15,262 nt of DNA from an uncultured Novosphingobium sp. (lineage in GTDB: Bacteria; Pseudomonadota; Alphaproteobacteria; Sphingomonadales; Sphingomonadaceae). The stretch covers positions 1 to 15,262 of the forward strand of contig CAMPIM010000091.1 of assembly GCA_946886365.1 (NCBI GenBank), given 5' to 3'. Below, piece after piece: positions 6,908 to 15,016 of this stretch (the stretch's first letter is position 1; each line of letters begins with the position of its first letter). The translations under genes and the position numbers were made by a program. Below the pieces are notes generated by a model, which saw only the letters and a program-made list of their open reading frames with translations, was not told the DNA's origin and made no database searches.

Positions 6908-9019
6908 CTACCCGTTCCTATGATACTCATATTCAAACGCGCGGCCCTGTTGCTTGGTCAGCACTGCGCCAATGATGGCGCCGCCCGCCCGGCGCAAGCG
7001 GTCTACAGCCACTCTCAGGCCACCATGATGGTTGCGCCCCCACTCCACGATCAGCACCGTCGCCTCCGCCTTCGACGCGAGTAGCGAAGTATCCGGGACA
7101 CCCAAGATCGGAGGTGCATCAATCAGCACCGTGTCATAACGTCCCTGAACGGCCGCGAGCAGCACGTCCAACGCGGACGTAGATAGAAGTTCAGCGGGAT
7201 TAGGCGGGATCGCGCCGCTAGGCAGAAGCGATACCCCAGGGACATCGCTACCGACGATCACATCCTCCGCCTTGGCCTGTCCCGTCATGACTTCGCTGAG
7301 GCCGCGTTCGGGCGTGACATGGAACAGGCCATGCTGTCGCGGCCGACGCATGTCAGCGTCGATCACCAGCACTCGGCGATCGAGCTTGGCAAGGGCGAGA
7401 GCCAGTGCGTGGACGGTCGAAGATTTGCCTTCACCTTCCTGCGCGCTGGTGATCAGGATGGAAGCAGGCAACCCCGCCGAGGATGCGAGCAACAGCGAGG
7501 ATGCAATCGGCACATAGGTTTCCGCAGCCGGCTTGTCGGTAACCGGAACCGTCCCCAGCAGCGGCATGTTCGCACGCTCCGCCAGCGTATCGGCAGACGT
7601 CACGGCGTCATCGAACACATGGCGTCCCGCGACCATCAGCAAACCCAGCAACAGACCGCCAAGCGAAGCCATCAGCATCGTGATGCCGATATTCGGCGAC
7701 GATGGCCGTGAAGGGACGGCGGCACGGTCCAACGGCTGTATGCGCCCCGCCTGAAAACCAGCTTGCGATGCCATGTCACGATAACGCTGAAGCAGGCTGT
7801 CATGCAGCAGCCGATATGTATCGACCGAGCGCTCGAGGATGCTCATCTGCACGCCCCGTCCACGCTCTGCCTGCGCCTGGCGCTCCACGCCTGCGATCTC
7901 AGCCTCGATCTGCTTCTCACCATGTACGGCAACTTCAAACTGCTCGTGCAAGGAGGCGCGGATGCTGTTCGCCATTACAATCGCCTGATCGTCCAGCGCG
8001 GCCAGCCGTGCCCGGGCCTCCCGCATTTCGGGATGGGCGTCCTTGCGAAACTGCCGCTCCTCCACCACCGCTGCCCGCGCTTGCGCCCGTTGCGTCATCA
8101 GCTGCTGCATCGCGCCGTTGTTCAGCACTTCAGGCAGCGTCTCGACACTGGACAGGCGGGCGCTTTCCCAACGCTTCTGCGCTGCGATGCGATCTGCGGT
8201 CGCCTGAGCGCGAAAGGCATTCAACTGCGCAAGCCGCGTCGCGGTCGTACCGTTCGAGTCGGCGGACCTTTCGCCTCCATCCACATCCGTCGCTGAAGGC
8301 ACCCCGGTCTGAGCGGCATAGGCAGCAAGGTCTCGTTCGGCGCGCTCCAGATCCCGTCTCGCACTGTCCAGCTCCCCCAACAGAAAACGTCGCGCCTGAA
8401 CGCCGGATTCAAATCCGCGCTTCAGGTCCGCTCTGATCAGACTGTCGGCATAGCTGTTCGCGACCCGCGCCGATAATATGGGATCGGCACTTGTGAAGCT
8501 GATGCGGATGACACGGCTTTTGCCGGGCAACTCCACTTCCAGGTTGTCGCGCAGAAGGCCGATGATGGCTTCGGTTTCGACCTGTCGCTGGCTGAGCGAT
8601 CCGGACCCGCGCTCGGGGCGCCGTTCATTCATACCATCAAAAAAGGTTCGGCTGCCGACCAACGCCAACTCGCGGGCCACATCTTCGGCCAAGGCGCGGC
8701 TGCGGAGCACCTCCAACTCGGTCTGCATCAGCGCTTCATTGTCAGCGGGCGCGGCCGGGCGCTGGATTGCTCCTGCTCCCGCCGCGCCTGCGGGTACGTC
8801 CTCGACCTCGACCGAAGCTGTAGCGCGGTAATCAGGCGTCGAAAGAAGTATGAAAATGGTGCCCGCCAGCACACAAAGCGCCATGGTGACCAACAGGATG
8901 ATACGATGACGCCATATCGCCGTCCAGGCAGCGCGGGCGGCCGTCACAATGCGAGCGCTGCGTCCCTCCGGTCCAAAGGGCGCATGGTCGTTATCGATGC
9001 GGATCGTACGGCCTGCCAT
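6908..9019 (-). CDS. Wzc/GumC-like polysaccharide chain-length regulator fused to BY-type tyrosine kinase
   Basis: The ATG at 9019 overlaps the upstream stop codon as TGATG, which fixes the start (703 residues); the frame also runs one TTG codon further. It is an inner-membrane co-polymerase that sets chain length and drives export with the Wza-type channel. The Wzz domain begins with a membrane helix at about 41-60. Periplasmic coiled-coil/GNVR-like segments follow (about 190-420), then the PSSPN motif (439-443) and a second helix (about 446-463). The cytoplasmic kinase has Walker A SAQEGEGKSS (525-534), Walker A' VIDADMRRP (552-560) and Walker B VLIDAPP (631-637). The tail EYEYHRNG has only two tyrosines (697, 699), a poor version of the usual Tyr cluster. 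Activator and kinase are fused here, unlike the split pairs in some sphingan loci. It is last in the wecB-wecC-wza-wzc run. Confidence 0.95.
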   Translation of the reverse strand: MAGRTIRIDNDHAPFGPEGRSARIVTAARAAWTAIWRHRIILLVTMALCVLAGTIFILLSTPDYRATASVEVEDVPAGAAGAGAIQRPAAPADNEALMQTELEVLRSRALAEDVARELALVGSRTFFDGMNERRPERGSGSLSQRQVETEAIIGLLRDNLEVELPGKSRVIRISFTSADPILSARVANSYADSLIRADLKRGFESGVQARRFLLGELDSARRDLERAERDLAAYAAQTGVPSATDVDGGERSADSNGTTATRLAQLNAFRAQATADRIAAQKRWESARLSSVETLPEVLNNGAMQQLMTQRAQARAAVVEERQFRKDAHPEMREARARLAALDDQAIVMANSIRASLHEQFEVAVHGEKQIEAEIAGVERQAQAERGRGVQMSILERSVDTYRLLHDSLLQRYRDMASQAGFQAGRIQPLDRAAVPSRPSSPNIGITMLMASLGGLLLGLLMVAGRHVFDDAVTSADTLAERANMPLLGTVPVTDKPAAETYVPIASSLLLASSAGLPASILITSAQEGEGKSSTVHALALALAKLDRRVLVIDADMRRPRQHGLFHVTPERGLSEVMTGQAKAEDVIVGSDVPGVSLLPSGAIPPNPAELLSTSALDVLLAAVQGRYDTVLIDAPPILGVPDTSLLASKAEATVLIVEWGRNHHGGLRVAVDRLRRAGGAIIGAVLTKQQGRAFEYEYHRNG

Positions 9020-9729
9020 CAATGCTTTCCGTCGAGAGACACAAAGGCCGCCCCCAGCACAGGCAGCGCCAGCAATGTCCCGCCCAGAATGGCCTTCGCT
9101 CGTGATAGCCCAACTATGATCGTATCGCCCGGCAGAATTTCAGGGTCCAGCGCCTCGCCCCGGCGGATCGCGTTCAAGTCGAACATCGCCGCTTTCCGTT
9201 CGCCTTCCACCAGACGAACGACGACGATCTGCTTCAGGCTGGCAAGGCGGCTCGGCCCCCTCGCCAACGCGACAGCTTGCAGCAACCCGACGCGTCCTTC
9301 GACGGGATAAAGCCCTGGCTGCCTCACCTCGCCATCCACAGTGATGCGACGACCGACGGCCTTTTTGACGAAGACGGTAACTTGAGGGGAAACCAGATAA
9401 CGCTCGCCGAGCTTTCCAGCGATCACGTCTGAGGCCTCGCTGGCGGACAAGCCTGCGACCGGCACATCGCCAATCAACGGCAGACGCACCATACCCGCCG
9501 CCGTGACCGCCGCATCCTCCAGCGACAGGCCGGGTTCATGATATATCTGCACCCGCAGCACATCATCAGGAACGATGTGATAGTCCAGGCCGACAGCCTG
9601 CGGGGCGGGTATCACCGCATAGGCGGCCGCTTCTCGGGGGGCGTCTTCAACCGTTGCACAGCCGCCAAGCGAGGCAGAGGCCAGAATGATGGCCAGAGCC
9701 CTATGCTTCCTGTTGGTCGGCCAGCCCAT
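9019..9729 (-). CDS. Polysaccharide export outer-membrane lipoprotein (Wza/GumB-like)
   Basis: The protein is 236 residues. It opens with a lipoprotein signal (RKHRALAIILASASLGGC), with the lipid-accepting Cys at 24. The polysaccharide export domain follows (about 48-125, including DYHIVPDDVLRVQIY), then one SLBB-type segment (about 130-180, RRITVDGEVRQPGLYPVEG). The C-terminus has a hydrophobic stretch (about 212-230). At this size it is closer to short GumB-like proteins than to E. coli Wza (about 380 residues), which has additional domains, so the outer-membrane pore may be built differently. GGGGAA stands about 9 bases before the ATG at 9729. The stop overlaps the start of the Wzc-like gene, consistent with the two forming the trans-envelope export complex. 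It lies 122 bases after wecC on the same strand. Confidence 0.92.
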   Translation of the reverse strand: MGWPTNRKHRALAIILASASLGGCATVEDAPREAAAYAVIPAPQAVGLDYHIVPDDVLRVQIYHEPGLSLEDAAVTAAGMVRLPLIGDVPVAGLSASEASDVIAGKLGERYLVSPQVTVFVKKAVGRRITVDGEVRQPGLYPVEGRVGLLQAVALARGPSRLASLKQIVVVRLVEGERKAAMFDLNAIRRGEALDPEILPGDTIIVGLSRAKAILGGTLLALPVLGAAFVSLDGKH

Positions 9730-9851
9730 TGGTGAAAATTCCCCACGCCTTTCAAACAGTCCGCCGAGGGGCGAAACGCTTGGGCGGGGTTAGCGAGGCT
9801 AAATGGCCATGGCAACTGCGGCCAAGGCGCTCTGGGCCAAGCAGCTCTCGG
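9730..9851 (-). promoter_or_regulatory. Intergenic gap between wecC and the Wza-like gene
   Basis: These 122 bases carry no supported ORF. A small hairpin TTAGC-GAG-GCTAA lies at 9790-9802. The gap is long enough to hold a separate promoter for the export pair, but no clear -35/-10 was seen. Confidence 0.3.
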
Positions 9852-11147
9852 TCAACCCGCCATACGCCCCGGCTGATCGTGCGGCAGGCGGCGCGGCTGG
9901 TCCGGCCATACGCCGCGCGTATCGTAAACCGCCTTGCCAAAACGCTCGTCCACCGGGACTGATTTGAACATATCATGATCAACCAGAATGACGAAAACGC
10001 CGCATTGTTCCAGAGCCGTATCGAGATCGATGAGTTCCGCCCCGGTGCCCGCAAACTCCATGGGCAAAGCCTGCGCGTAAGGCTCAACCAACTTGATGCG
10101 GCGGCCGTAACGGCGGGCCAGACGGCTTGCCACTTTCACGGCGGGACTTTCGCGGAAATCGTCGATATTTGCTTTGAAGGCCAGGCCGAGGCAGGCGACG
10201 TCCTCGCCCGGAAACTCGTCTATCAGGTCCGATACCTTTGCAACGACATGGTCGGTCTTTGCATCATTCACCTCGCGCGCGGCGCGGATCAGGCGGCTAT
10301 TCTCCGGATCGCCATGGACGATGAACCAGGGGTCCACTGCGATACAGTGCCCGCCCACTCCCGGTCCGGGTTGAAGGATGTTCACGCGCGGGTGACGGTT
10401 GGCGAGGCGGATCACTTCCCACACGTCAATGTCCATGCCTTCCGCAATGACGGACAATTCGTTGGCGAAGGCGATATTGACGTCGCGGAAGCTGTTTTCG
10501 ACGAGCTTCACCATTTCGGCGGCACGCGCGCTTGTCGTGATGCAGGCTCCGCGCACGAACTGACGGTAAAAGGCCAATGCCTTGCGCGCACATCGCGGTG
10601 TTATGCCGCCGATGCAGCGGTCATTGTCGATCAATTCGACAAGAATGCGGCCCGGCAGAACGCGCTCAGGGCAATAGGCGATTGCGACGTCCCCAGCCGC
10701 GCCCGGTCCTGGCATTTTGAGGTCAGGGCGAATCTTCGCGAACAGGTCCCGCATGGCCTCAGTGGTGCCGACGGGTGATGTGGACTCCAATATTACCGTG
10801 TTGCCCGCTTTCAGTACCTCAGCAACGGTTCGCGCCGCGTTCAGCACATAGGAGATATCCGGCGCGCGATCTTCCGCTACCGGCGTGGGAACAGCGATGA
10901 TGAAAACGTCGCTCGGTTCGACAGTCAGGCTAGCCCGCAGGTTCCCGCGCGCGACCACGCCCTGCACCAGGCCATCCAGATCGACTTCCTCTATATGCAC
11001 TCGGCCCGAATTGACGGTTTCAACGACATGAGCGCTGACATCGACGCCCACGACATGCGCTCCGCCGCGGGCGATAAGGGCCGCAGTCGGCAGCCCGATA
11101 TAACCCAGCCCGATGACGGAAACCTTCTGCTGCTTGTCGATAGGCAT
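9852..11147 (-). CDS. wecC: UDP-N-acetyl-D-mannosamine dehydrogenase
   Basis: This enzyme oxidises UDP-ManNAc to UDP-ManNAc-uronate with two NAD+, in the cytoplasm. The 431-residue length is typical (E. coli WecC is about 420). The N-terminal Rossmann motif is VIGLGYIGLP (11-20). STSPVGTTE (122-130) and CPERVLPG (159-166) are family signatures. Lys214 and Asn218 lie in EMVKLVENSF, and the catalytic Cys268 is in GPGVGGHCIAVDPWF. GLAFKANIDDFRESPA (321-336) marks the C-terminal nucleotide-sugar domain. It matches WecC rather than Ugd, since CIAVDPWF replaces the CFPKD of UDP-glucose dehydrogenases. It follows wecB by 136 bases, and the two act in sequence. The ribosome site before the ATG at 11147 is weak (CGGGAT). 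Confidence 0.95.
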   Translation of the reverse strand: MPIDKQQKVSVIGLGYIGLPTAALIARGGAHVVGVDVSAHVVETVNSGRVHIEEVDLDGLVQGVVARGNLRASLTVEPSDVFIIAVPTPVAEDRAPDISYVLNAARTVAEVLKAGNTVILESTSPVGTTEAMRDLFAKIRPDLKMPGPGAAGDVAIAYCPERVLPGRILVELIDNDRCIGGITPRCARKALAFYRQFVRGACITTSARAAEMVKLVENSFRDVNIAFANELSVIAEGMDIDVWEVIRLANRHPRVNILQPGPGVGGHCIAVDPWFIVHGDPENSRLIRAAREVNDAKTDHVVAKVSDLIDEFPGEDVACLGLAFKANIDDFRESPAVKVASRLARRYGRRIKLVEPYAQALPMEFAGTGAELIDLDTALEQCGVFVILVDHDMFKSVPVDERFGKAVYDTRGVWPDQPRRLPHDQPGRMAG

Positions 11148-11283
11148 GCAATAATCCCGGAAAATCTATCAGTTGCCCCTGTTTTTGAAGGCAAATGCTG
11201 AAGATTCCGGTAACGAACGATCCCCGGACGATGAGGTGGAAAACTGTTGGCGAACGCAGGATCAGCAGACGGGCGCGGCCAAG
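11148..11283 (-). promoter_or_regulatory. Intergenic gap between wecB and wecC
   Basis: This 136-base gap has no supported gene. TTGCCCCTG (11173-11181, plus strand) resembles the CCCCTG elements of the wecB-ugd intergenic region, so a shared regulatory motif is possible but weakly supported. A wecC promoter could lie here; none is clear. Confidence 0.25.
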
Positions 11284-12429
11284 CTATGCCGCCTCCTCCA
11301 GACCTTCCGCCTCGACGCTTCCCGACGCGATGACAGCCGCGATCCGCTGCGCCGCGCGGCCATCGCCGAAGGGATTATGCGCCCGTGCCATCGCCCGATA
11401 AGCCTCGTCATCGTCGAGCAACGCCAACACCTCACCAACAATACGGGCACGGTCGGTGCCCACCAGCTTGGCCGTCCCTGCCGCCACGCCTTCAGGTCGT
11501 TCGGTAGTTTCGCGCATCACCAGGACCGGCTTGCCAAGCGACGGCGCTTCCTCCTGCACGCCGCCGCTGTCGGTCAGGACCAGATGGCACATGTCGAGCA
11601 GACGCACGAAATGCGGATAGTCGAGCGGTTCGATCATCGCGACGTTCGGCAGCTTCCCAAGGACCGCCTCCATAATCGGGCGCACATTGGGATTGGGATG
11701 AACGGGGAAGATCACCGCCACATCCGGACGAGCCGCAATGTCGGCGATGGATCGGGCAATCGCTTCCATGCCCCCGCCGAAATTTTCCCGTCGATGGCTG
11801 GTGACGGCGATGATGCGCTTCCCTGAGAAGCGCGAAGCCAGTTCATCAAGGCCCGCGGCGAGGGCTGGCGTGCCCGCAATCCGCTCGCGCGTCGCAAGCA
11901 GCGCGTCGATCACCGTGTTGCCGGTGATGTGAATGCTGGCCGCATCGCGATTTTCCCGCATCAGGGCATCGGCCGCCGCGCCGGTGGGCGCAAAGTTCAT
12001 GTCGGCCACGCAAGCGACGACGCGCCGGTTCACCTCTTCAGGCCAGGGATGATAAATATCCCCACTGCGCAATCCCGCTTCCACATGCGCGACCGGAATT
12101 TGCCGATAATATGCGGCAAGGCTCGCGACCATGGTCGTCAGCGTATCACCATGCACGACGATCCGATCCGGCTTCTCCGCATCGAACGCCTTGCCCAGAT
12201 CGACGATCAGCTTCGCCGTAAGGCCATCCAGAGTCTGGTTCGGCGTCATCACGTCAAGGTCGATGTCCGGCTTGATACCCGCAATGTCGAGTACCTGATC
12301 CAGCAACCCTCTATGCTGCGCCGTGACGATCACGCGCACGTCGACATGATCCCGCGCGCGCAGCGCGTGAATGACGGGAAACAGCTTGATCGCTTCGGGG
12401 CGGGTCCCGAATACCACCGCAACTTTCAT
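11284..12429 (-). CDS. wecB: UDP-N-acetylglucosamine 2-epimerase (non-hydrolysing)
   Basis: The enzyme converts UDP-GlcNAc to UDP-ManNAc, the substrate of the adjacent dehydrogenase. The ATG at 12429 was chosen because the protein then begins MKVAVVFGTRPEAIKLFPV, the family N-terminus, and because AGGGGG stands 5 bases upstream; the frame runs on 15 codons further without support. At 381 residues it is close to E. coli WecB (376). Conserved residues include Asp95 (VVHGDTLTT), Glu117 (HVEAGLRSGD), Glu131 (HPWPEEVNRR), His212 (TSHRRENFG), and the UDP-binding DSGGVQEE (287-294) and ERPEG (310-314). It is first in the run of minus-strand polysaccharide genes and diverges from ugd. Activity is expected to be complete. 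Confidence 0.95.
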   Translation of the reverse strand: MKVAVVFGTRPEAIKLFPVIHALRARDHVDVRVIVTAQHRGLLDQVLDIAGIKPDIDLDVMTPNQTLDGLTAKLIVDLGKAFDAEKPDRIVVHGDTLTTMVASLAAYYRQIPVAHVEAGLRSGDIYHPWPEEVNRRVVACVADMNFAPTGAAADALMRENRDAASIHITGNTVIDALLATRERIAGTPALAAGLDELASRFSGKRIIAVTSHRRENFGGGMEAIARSIADIAARPDVAVIFPVHPNPNVRPIMEAVLGKLPNVAMIEPLDYPHFVRLLDMCHLVLTDSGGVQEEAPSLGKPVLVMRETTERPEGVAAGTAKLVGTDRARIVGEVLALLDDDEAYRAMARAHNPFGDGRAAQRIAAVIASGSVEAEGLEEAA

Positions 12430-12589
12430 CTTTGCCCCCTGATGCAAGCCTTTAAGGCTACCCCCTGCCAGCAAATCGTAACCATCCCCTGAACAAGGGG
12501 TAATTCCGACGCGCGCTTTCGCAGGTGCGATGACCTATGCTAGGGCGCAGTCAATCCTTCATTTTTTCGGACGAGGCAGCGGGTAGTTT
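12430..12589. promoter_or_regulatory. Divergent wecB/ugd control region with two palindromes
   Basis: These 160 bases separate divergent sugar-nucleotide genes. AGCCTTTAAGGCT (12447-12459) is a perfect palindrome with 6-base arms, 17 bases upstream of the wecB start. CCCCTGAACAAGGGG (12486-12500) is a second inverted repeat. CCCCTG occurs three times on the plus strand (12436, 12462, 12486) at about 25-base intervals, roughly two and a half helical turns; the first copy doubles as the wecB ribosome site. TATGCT (12536-12541) may be a -10 element for ugd. Confidence 0.45.
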
Positions 12590-13906
12590 ATGAAGATCAC
12601 GATGATCGGCACGGGATATGTCGGCCTGGTATCGGGCGCCTGTTTCGCCGATTTCGGCCATGACGTCGTGTGCGTCGACAAGGACGCTGGCAAGATCGAT
12701 GCGATCTTGTCCGGCCGTATGCCGATCTACGAACCCGGCCTTGATCAGCTCGTCGCCAACAATGCTGCGGCCGACCGACTGACCTTCACCACCGACCTCG
12801 CTGCGGGGGTCAAGGGCGCGGACGCGATCTTCATCGCCGTGGGTACGCCCTCACGCCGCGGCGATGGCCATGCGGACCTCAGCTACGTCTATGCCGCCGC
12901 ACGCGAAATTGCCGAAGCCGTGGACGGCCCGACGGTCATCGTCACCAAATCGACCGTGCCAGTTGGCACGGGTGACGAGGTTGAGCGCATCGTCCAGGAA
13001 GTACGCCCGGACCTCGATATTCAGGTGGTCTCCAACCCGGAATTCCTCCGTGAAGGCGCCGCGATCAGCGATTTCAAACGACCGGATCGCGTCGTCGTGG
13101 GCACCACCGGCAACGAACGAGCCATGACCGTCATGGCGCAGATCTACCGGCCGCTGAACCTCAATCAGGCACCCGTCATGTTCACCGGACGCCGAACGGC
13201 CGAGTTGATCAAATATGCCGCCAACGCCTTCCTCGCGACCAAGATCACCTTCATCAACGAGATGGCGGACCTGTGCGAAGCTGTCGGCGCCGAGGTGCAG
13301 GACGTGTCTCGCGGCATTGGCCTCGACAACCGGATCGGCAGCAAGTTCCTTCATGCCGGTCCCGGTTATGGCGGCTCCTGCTTCCCGAAGGACACGCTCG
13401 CGCTGGTGAAGACGGGGCAGGATTACGACACGCCGATCCGGATCGTGGAAACGGTGGTGCAGGTCAACGACCTGCGCAAGCGTGCAATGGGTCGCAAAAT
13501 CGTCAAGGCGTTGGGCGGCGAAGCGCGCGGCAAGACTGTTGCGCTGCTTGGCCTAACGTTCAAGCCCAACACTGACGACATGCGCGATGCGCCCAGCCTC
13601 GCCATCGTCCAGGCTCTGGAGGATGCGGGCGCACGGATCGTCGCCTATGATCCCGAAGGCATGGATGTCGCCCGACCGATGATGTCGGGCGTCACCATGG
13701 CGAAAGATGCCTACGAGGCCGCGACGGGCGCCGACGCACTCGTGCTGGTCACGGAATGGGATATTTTCCGCGCGCTCGATCTCAAGCGCCTTGCCGCTTC
13801 AATGAACAAGCCTCTGCTCATTGACCTGCGCAACATCTATCCGCGCAGCGAAGCCGAAGCAGCAGGCTTTGCCCTAACCCGCGTGGGCGGCAAGGGCGTC
13901 ATCTGA
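12590..13906 (+). CDS. ugd: UDP-glucose 6-dehydrogenase
   Basis: The enzyme makes UDP-glucuronate from UDP-glucose with two NAD+. The 438 residues carry the expected signatures: MKITMIGTGYVGLVSGAC (1-18, Rossmann), VGTPSRRGDGHADL (84-97), STVPVGT (121-127), NPEFLREGAAI (149-159, with catalytic Glu152), KYAANAFLATKITFINE (208-224, Lys208 and Asn212), the catalytic Cys264 in GPGYGGSCFPKDT and GLTFKPNTDDMRDAPS in the C-terminal domain. The ribosome site is weak, with GCGGG about 8 bases before the ATG. The gene diverges from wecB and its stop overlaps the next small ORF. It feeds glucuronate, and derived pentoses or galacturonate, to the surface polysaccharide. Confidence 0.97.
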   Translation: MKITMIGTGYVGLVSGACFADFGHDVVCVDKDAGKIDAILSGRMPIYEPGLDQLVANNAAADRLTFTTDLAAGVKGADAIFIAVGTPSRRGDGHADLSYVYAAAREIAEAVDGPTVIVTKSTVPVGTGDEVERIVQEVRPDLDIQVVSNPEFLREGAAISDFKRPDRVVVGTTGNERAMTVMAQIYRPLNLNQAPVMFTGRRTAELIKYAANAFLATKITFINEMADLCEAVGAEVQDVSRGIGLDNRIGSKFLHAGPGYGGSCFPKDTLALVKTGQDYDTPIRIVETVVQVNDLRKRAMGRKIVKALGGEARGKTVALLGLTFKPNTDDMRDAPSLAIVQALEDAGARIVAYDPEGMDVARPMMSGVTMAKDAYEAATGADALVLVTEWDIFRALDLKRLAASMNKPLLIDLRNIYPRSEAEAAGFALTRVGGKGVI

Positions 13907-14031
13907 TGAATGTTCAGCCGGAGGGGGGCCGGGATGACGTCGGCCTTCCCCGTCTCCATCATTGGCTGATCGCGGCAGGGGGCCTGTTCGTCATGACCCT
14001 GACCATTCCCGTGATAGCCGGGTTCATCTGA
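13906..14031 (+). CDS. 41-residue single-pass membrane microprotein coupled to ugd
   Basis: The ATG shares its A with the TGA stop of ugd (TGATG, 13904-13908), and the frame reads 41 codons to TGA at 14029-14031. The product has a polar N-terminus (MNVQPEGGRDDVGLPRLHHW) and then one hydrophobic segment that runs to the C-terminus (LIAAGGLFVM, TLTIPVIAGF), so it looks like a tail-anchored or single-pass peptide. The strict overlap and clean topology favour a real gene; no homologue is recognised and no ribosome site of its own is needed if reinitiation occurs. A role with Ugd or the export machinery is only a guess from position. It is too short for most annotation cut-offs. Confidence 0.55.
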   Translation: MNVQPEGGRDDVGLPRLHHWLIAAGGLFVMTLTIPVIAGFI

Positions 14032-14052
14032 TCCATTAACGCCGAGGCTAAA

Positions 14053-14901
14053 TCAGGCTTTGAGCTTCCATCCACGCTTCAACAGCACATAGCACAGCAG
14101 TGCCAGAGCCACGTTGAGCACCAACAGCACTATGCTCCCCACGACAACATCCCCATCCGCCGCCGCGACGAAGCCATAACGAAAGCCCGATATCGCGTAG
14201 AAAAACGGATTTGCATGGCTGATTGCGCGGAACACGGGCGCCAGCCGGTCAATGGAATAGAAGGTGCCCGACAGCAGCGTCATCGGCCCAATCACGAAAT
14301 TGGTGATCGCGGCGGCATGATCGAACTTTTCCGCCCAAATCGATGTCAGTACCCCGATAAACGCTGTCAGTGCCGCCCCCATCAGCCCAAACCAGACGAT
14401 CGCCCAGGGATGCGCCGGTGTTACATGGACGCCCGGCCACAGCGCCATCGCGCCCCATAACGCCAATCCCACACAAAACGCCCGCGTCACCGCCGCGCCT
14501 GCCAAAGCCAGCAGCAACTCGCTATTGGACAGCGGCGGCATCAGATAGTCGATCAGCGTACCCTGCATCTTGCCAGCGAGCAGCGAGAAGCTGCTGTTGG
14601 CAAAGGCATTGTTCATCATGCCCATGATCATCAGCCCCGGCGCGATGAAGTCCGCAAAGGGGACGCCCAGAACCTGCCGGTTCGCCCCGCCCAACGCGAT
14701 CGAGAAAATGATGAGGAACATCAGCGTGGTGACGGCAGGCGCCCAGATGGTCTGGAGCTGCACCTTCATGAAGCGGCGAACCTCTTTCTGGTAGAGCGCT
14801 CGGGTGCCCGCCCAGTTGACGTTGCGGATGACAAGCTCACCCGGCTCATGAAAAGGAGGAGGTGAAGAGGCGGATACGGAAAATTGGGGCTGTTCGTTCA
14901 T
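14053..14901 (-). CDS. ABC-2 type transporter permease
   Basis: This 282-residue inner-membrane protein has six predicted helices: about 55-72, 85-105, 130-155, 167-188, 196-214 and 252-275. It has a soluble N-terminus with a short amphipathic stretch (ALYQKEVRRFMKVQLQ), and its C-terminal signature NPFFYAISGFRYGF (231-244) is typical of ABC-2 permeases of the YadH/NodJ/DrrB group. Such permeases export drugs, lipids or polysaccharides with a separate ATPase. No ATPase gene lies in the window; the gene on the other side is gcrA, facing away. The partner may be encoded elsewhere, so the substrate cannot be named. The ATG at 14901 has only a weak ribosome site (GAAG). The 3' end converges on the small ORF with a 21-base gap. 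Confidence 0.9.
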   Translation of the reverse strand: MNEQPQFSVSASSPPPFHEPGELVIRNVNWAGTRALYQKEVRRFMKVQLQTIWAPAVTTLMFLIIFSIALGGANRQVLGVPFADFIAPGLMIMGMMNNAFANSSFSLLAGKMQGTLIDYLMPPLSNSELLLALAGAAVTRAFCVGLALWGAMALWPGVHVTPAHPWAIVWFGLMGAALTAFIGVLTSIWAEKFDHAAAITNFVIGPMTLLSGTFYSIDRLAPVFRAISHANPFFYAISGFRYGFVAAADGDVVVGSIVLLVLNVALALLCYVLLKRGWKLKA

Positions 14902-15016
14902 GCTTCGATCGACTATCGGCTGGTCTGTTGTGCCGCAAGGGCGTTGTGCATGGGCTTTAACCTGTGCAGGCGCGTCCCATATAGGGCGCTAGCCAGAGAA
15001 TTTGAGGAGTCATTCA
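14902..15016. promoter_or_regulatory. Divergent control region of the permease gene and gcrA
   Basis: A possible gcrA promoter is TTTAAC (14956-14961) with TATAGG (14980-14985), spaced by 18 bases. TTAACC at 14957-14962 matches one half of the CtrA site but has no second half at the right spacing. The assignment is by eye and weak. Confidence 0.3.
15004..15011 (+). promoter_or_regulatory. gcrA ribosome site overlapping a GANTC motif
   Basis: GAGGAG (15004-15009) sits 7 bases before the TTG start at 15017, and decides that start. The same bases contain GAGTC (15007-15011), a CcrM-type GANTC methylation site. Confidence 0.75.

Noticed and set aside
7702..8436. Plus-strand frame of 244 codons inside the Wzc-like gene
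   Set aside because: Its composition (Arg, Pro, Ser rich) is typical of antisense high-GC reading; the Wzc-like gene is unambiguous.
9020..9022. TTG start one codon upstream for the Wzc-like protein
   Set aside because: The ATG at 9019 overlaps the preceding stop as TGATG, which is the usual coupled arrangement.
11173..11826. Plus-strand frame of 217 codons crossing the wecB-wecC gap and wecB
   Set aside because: It lies mostly antisense to wecB and shows no protein-family features.
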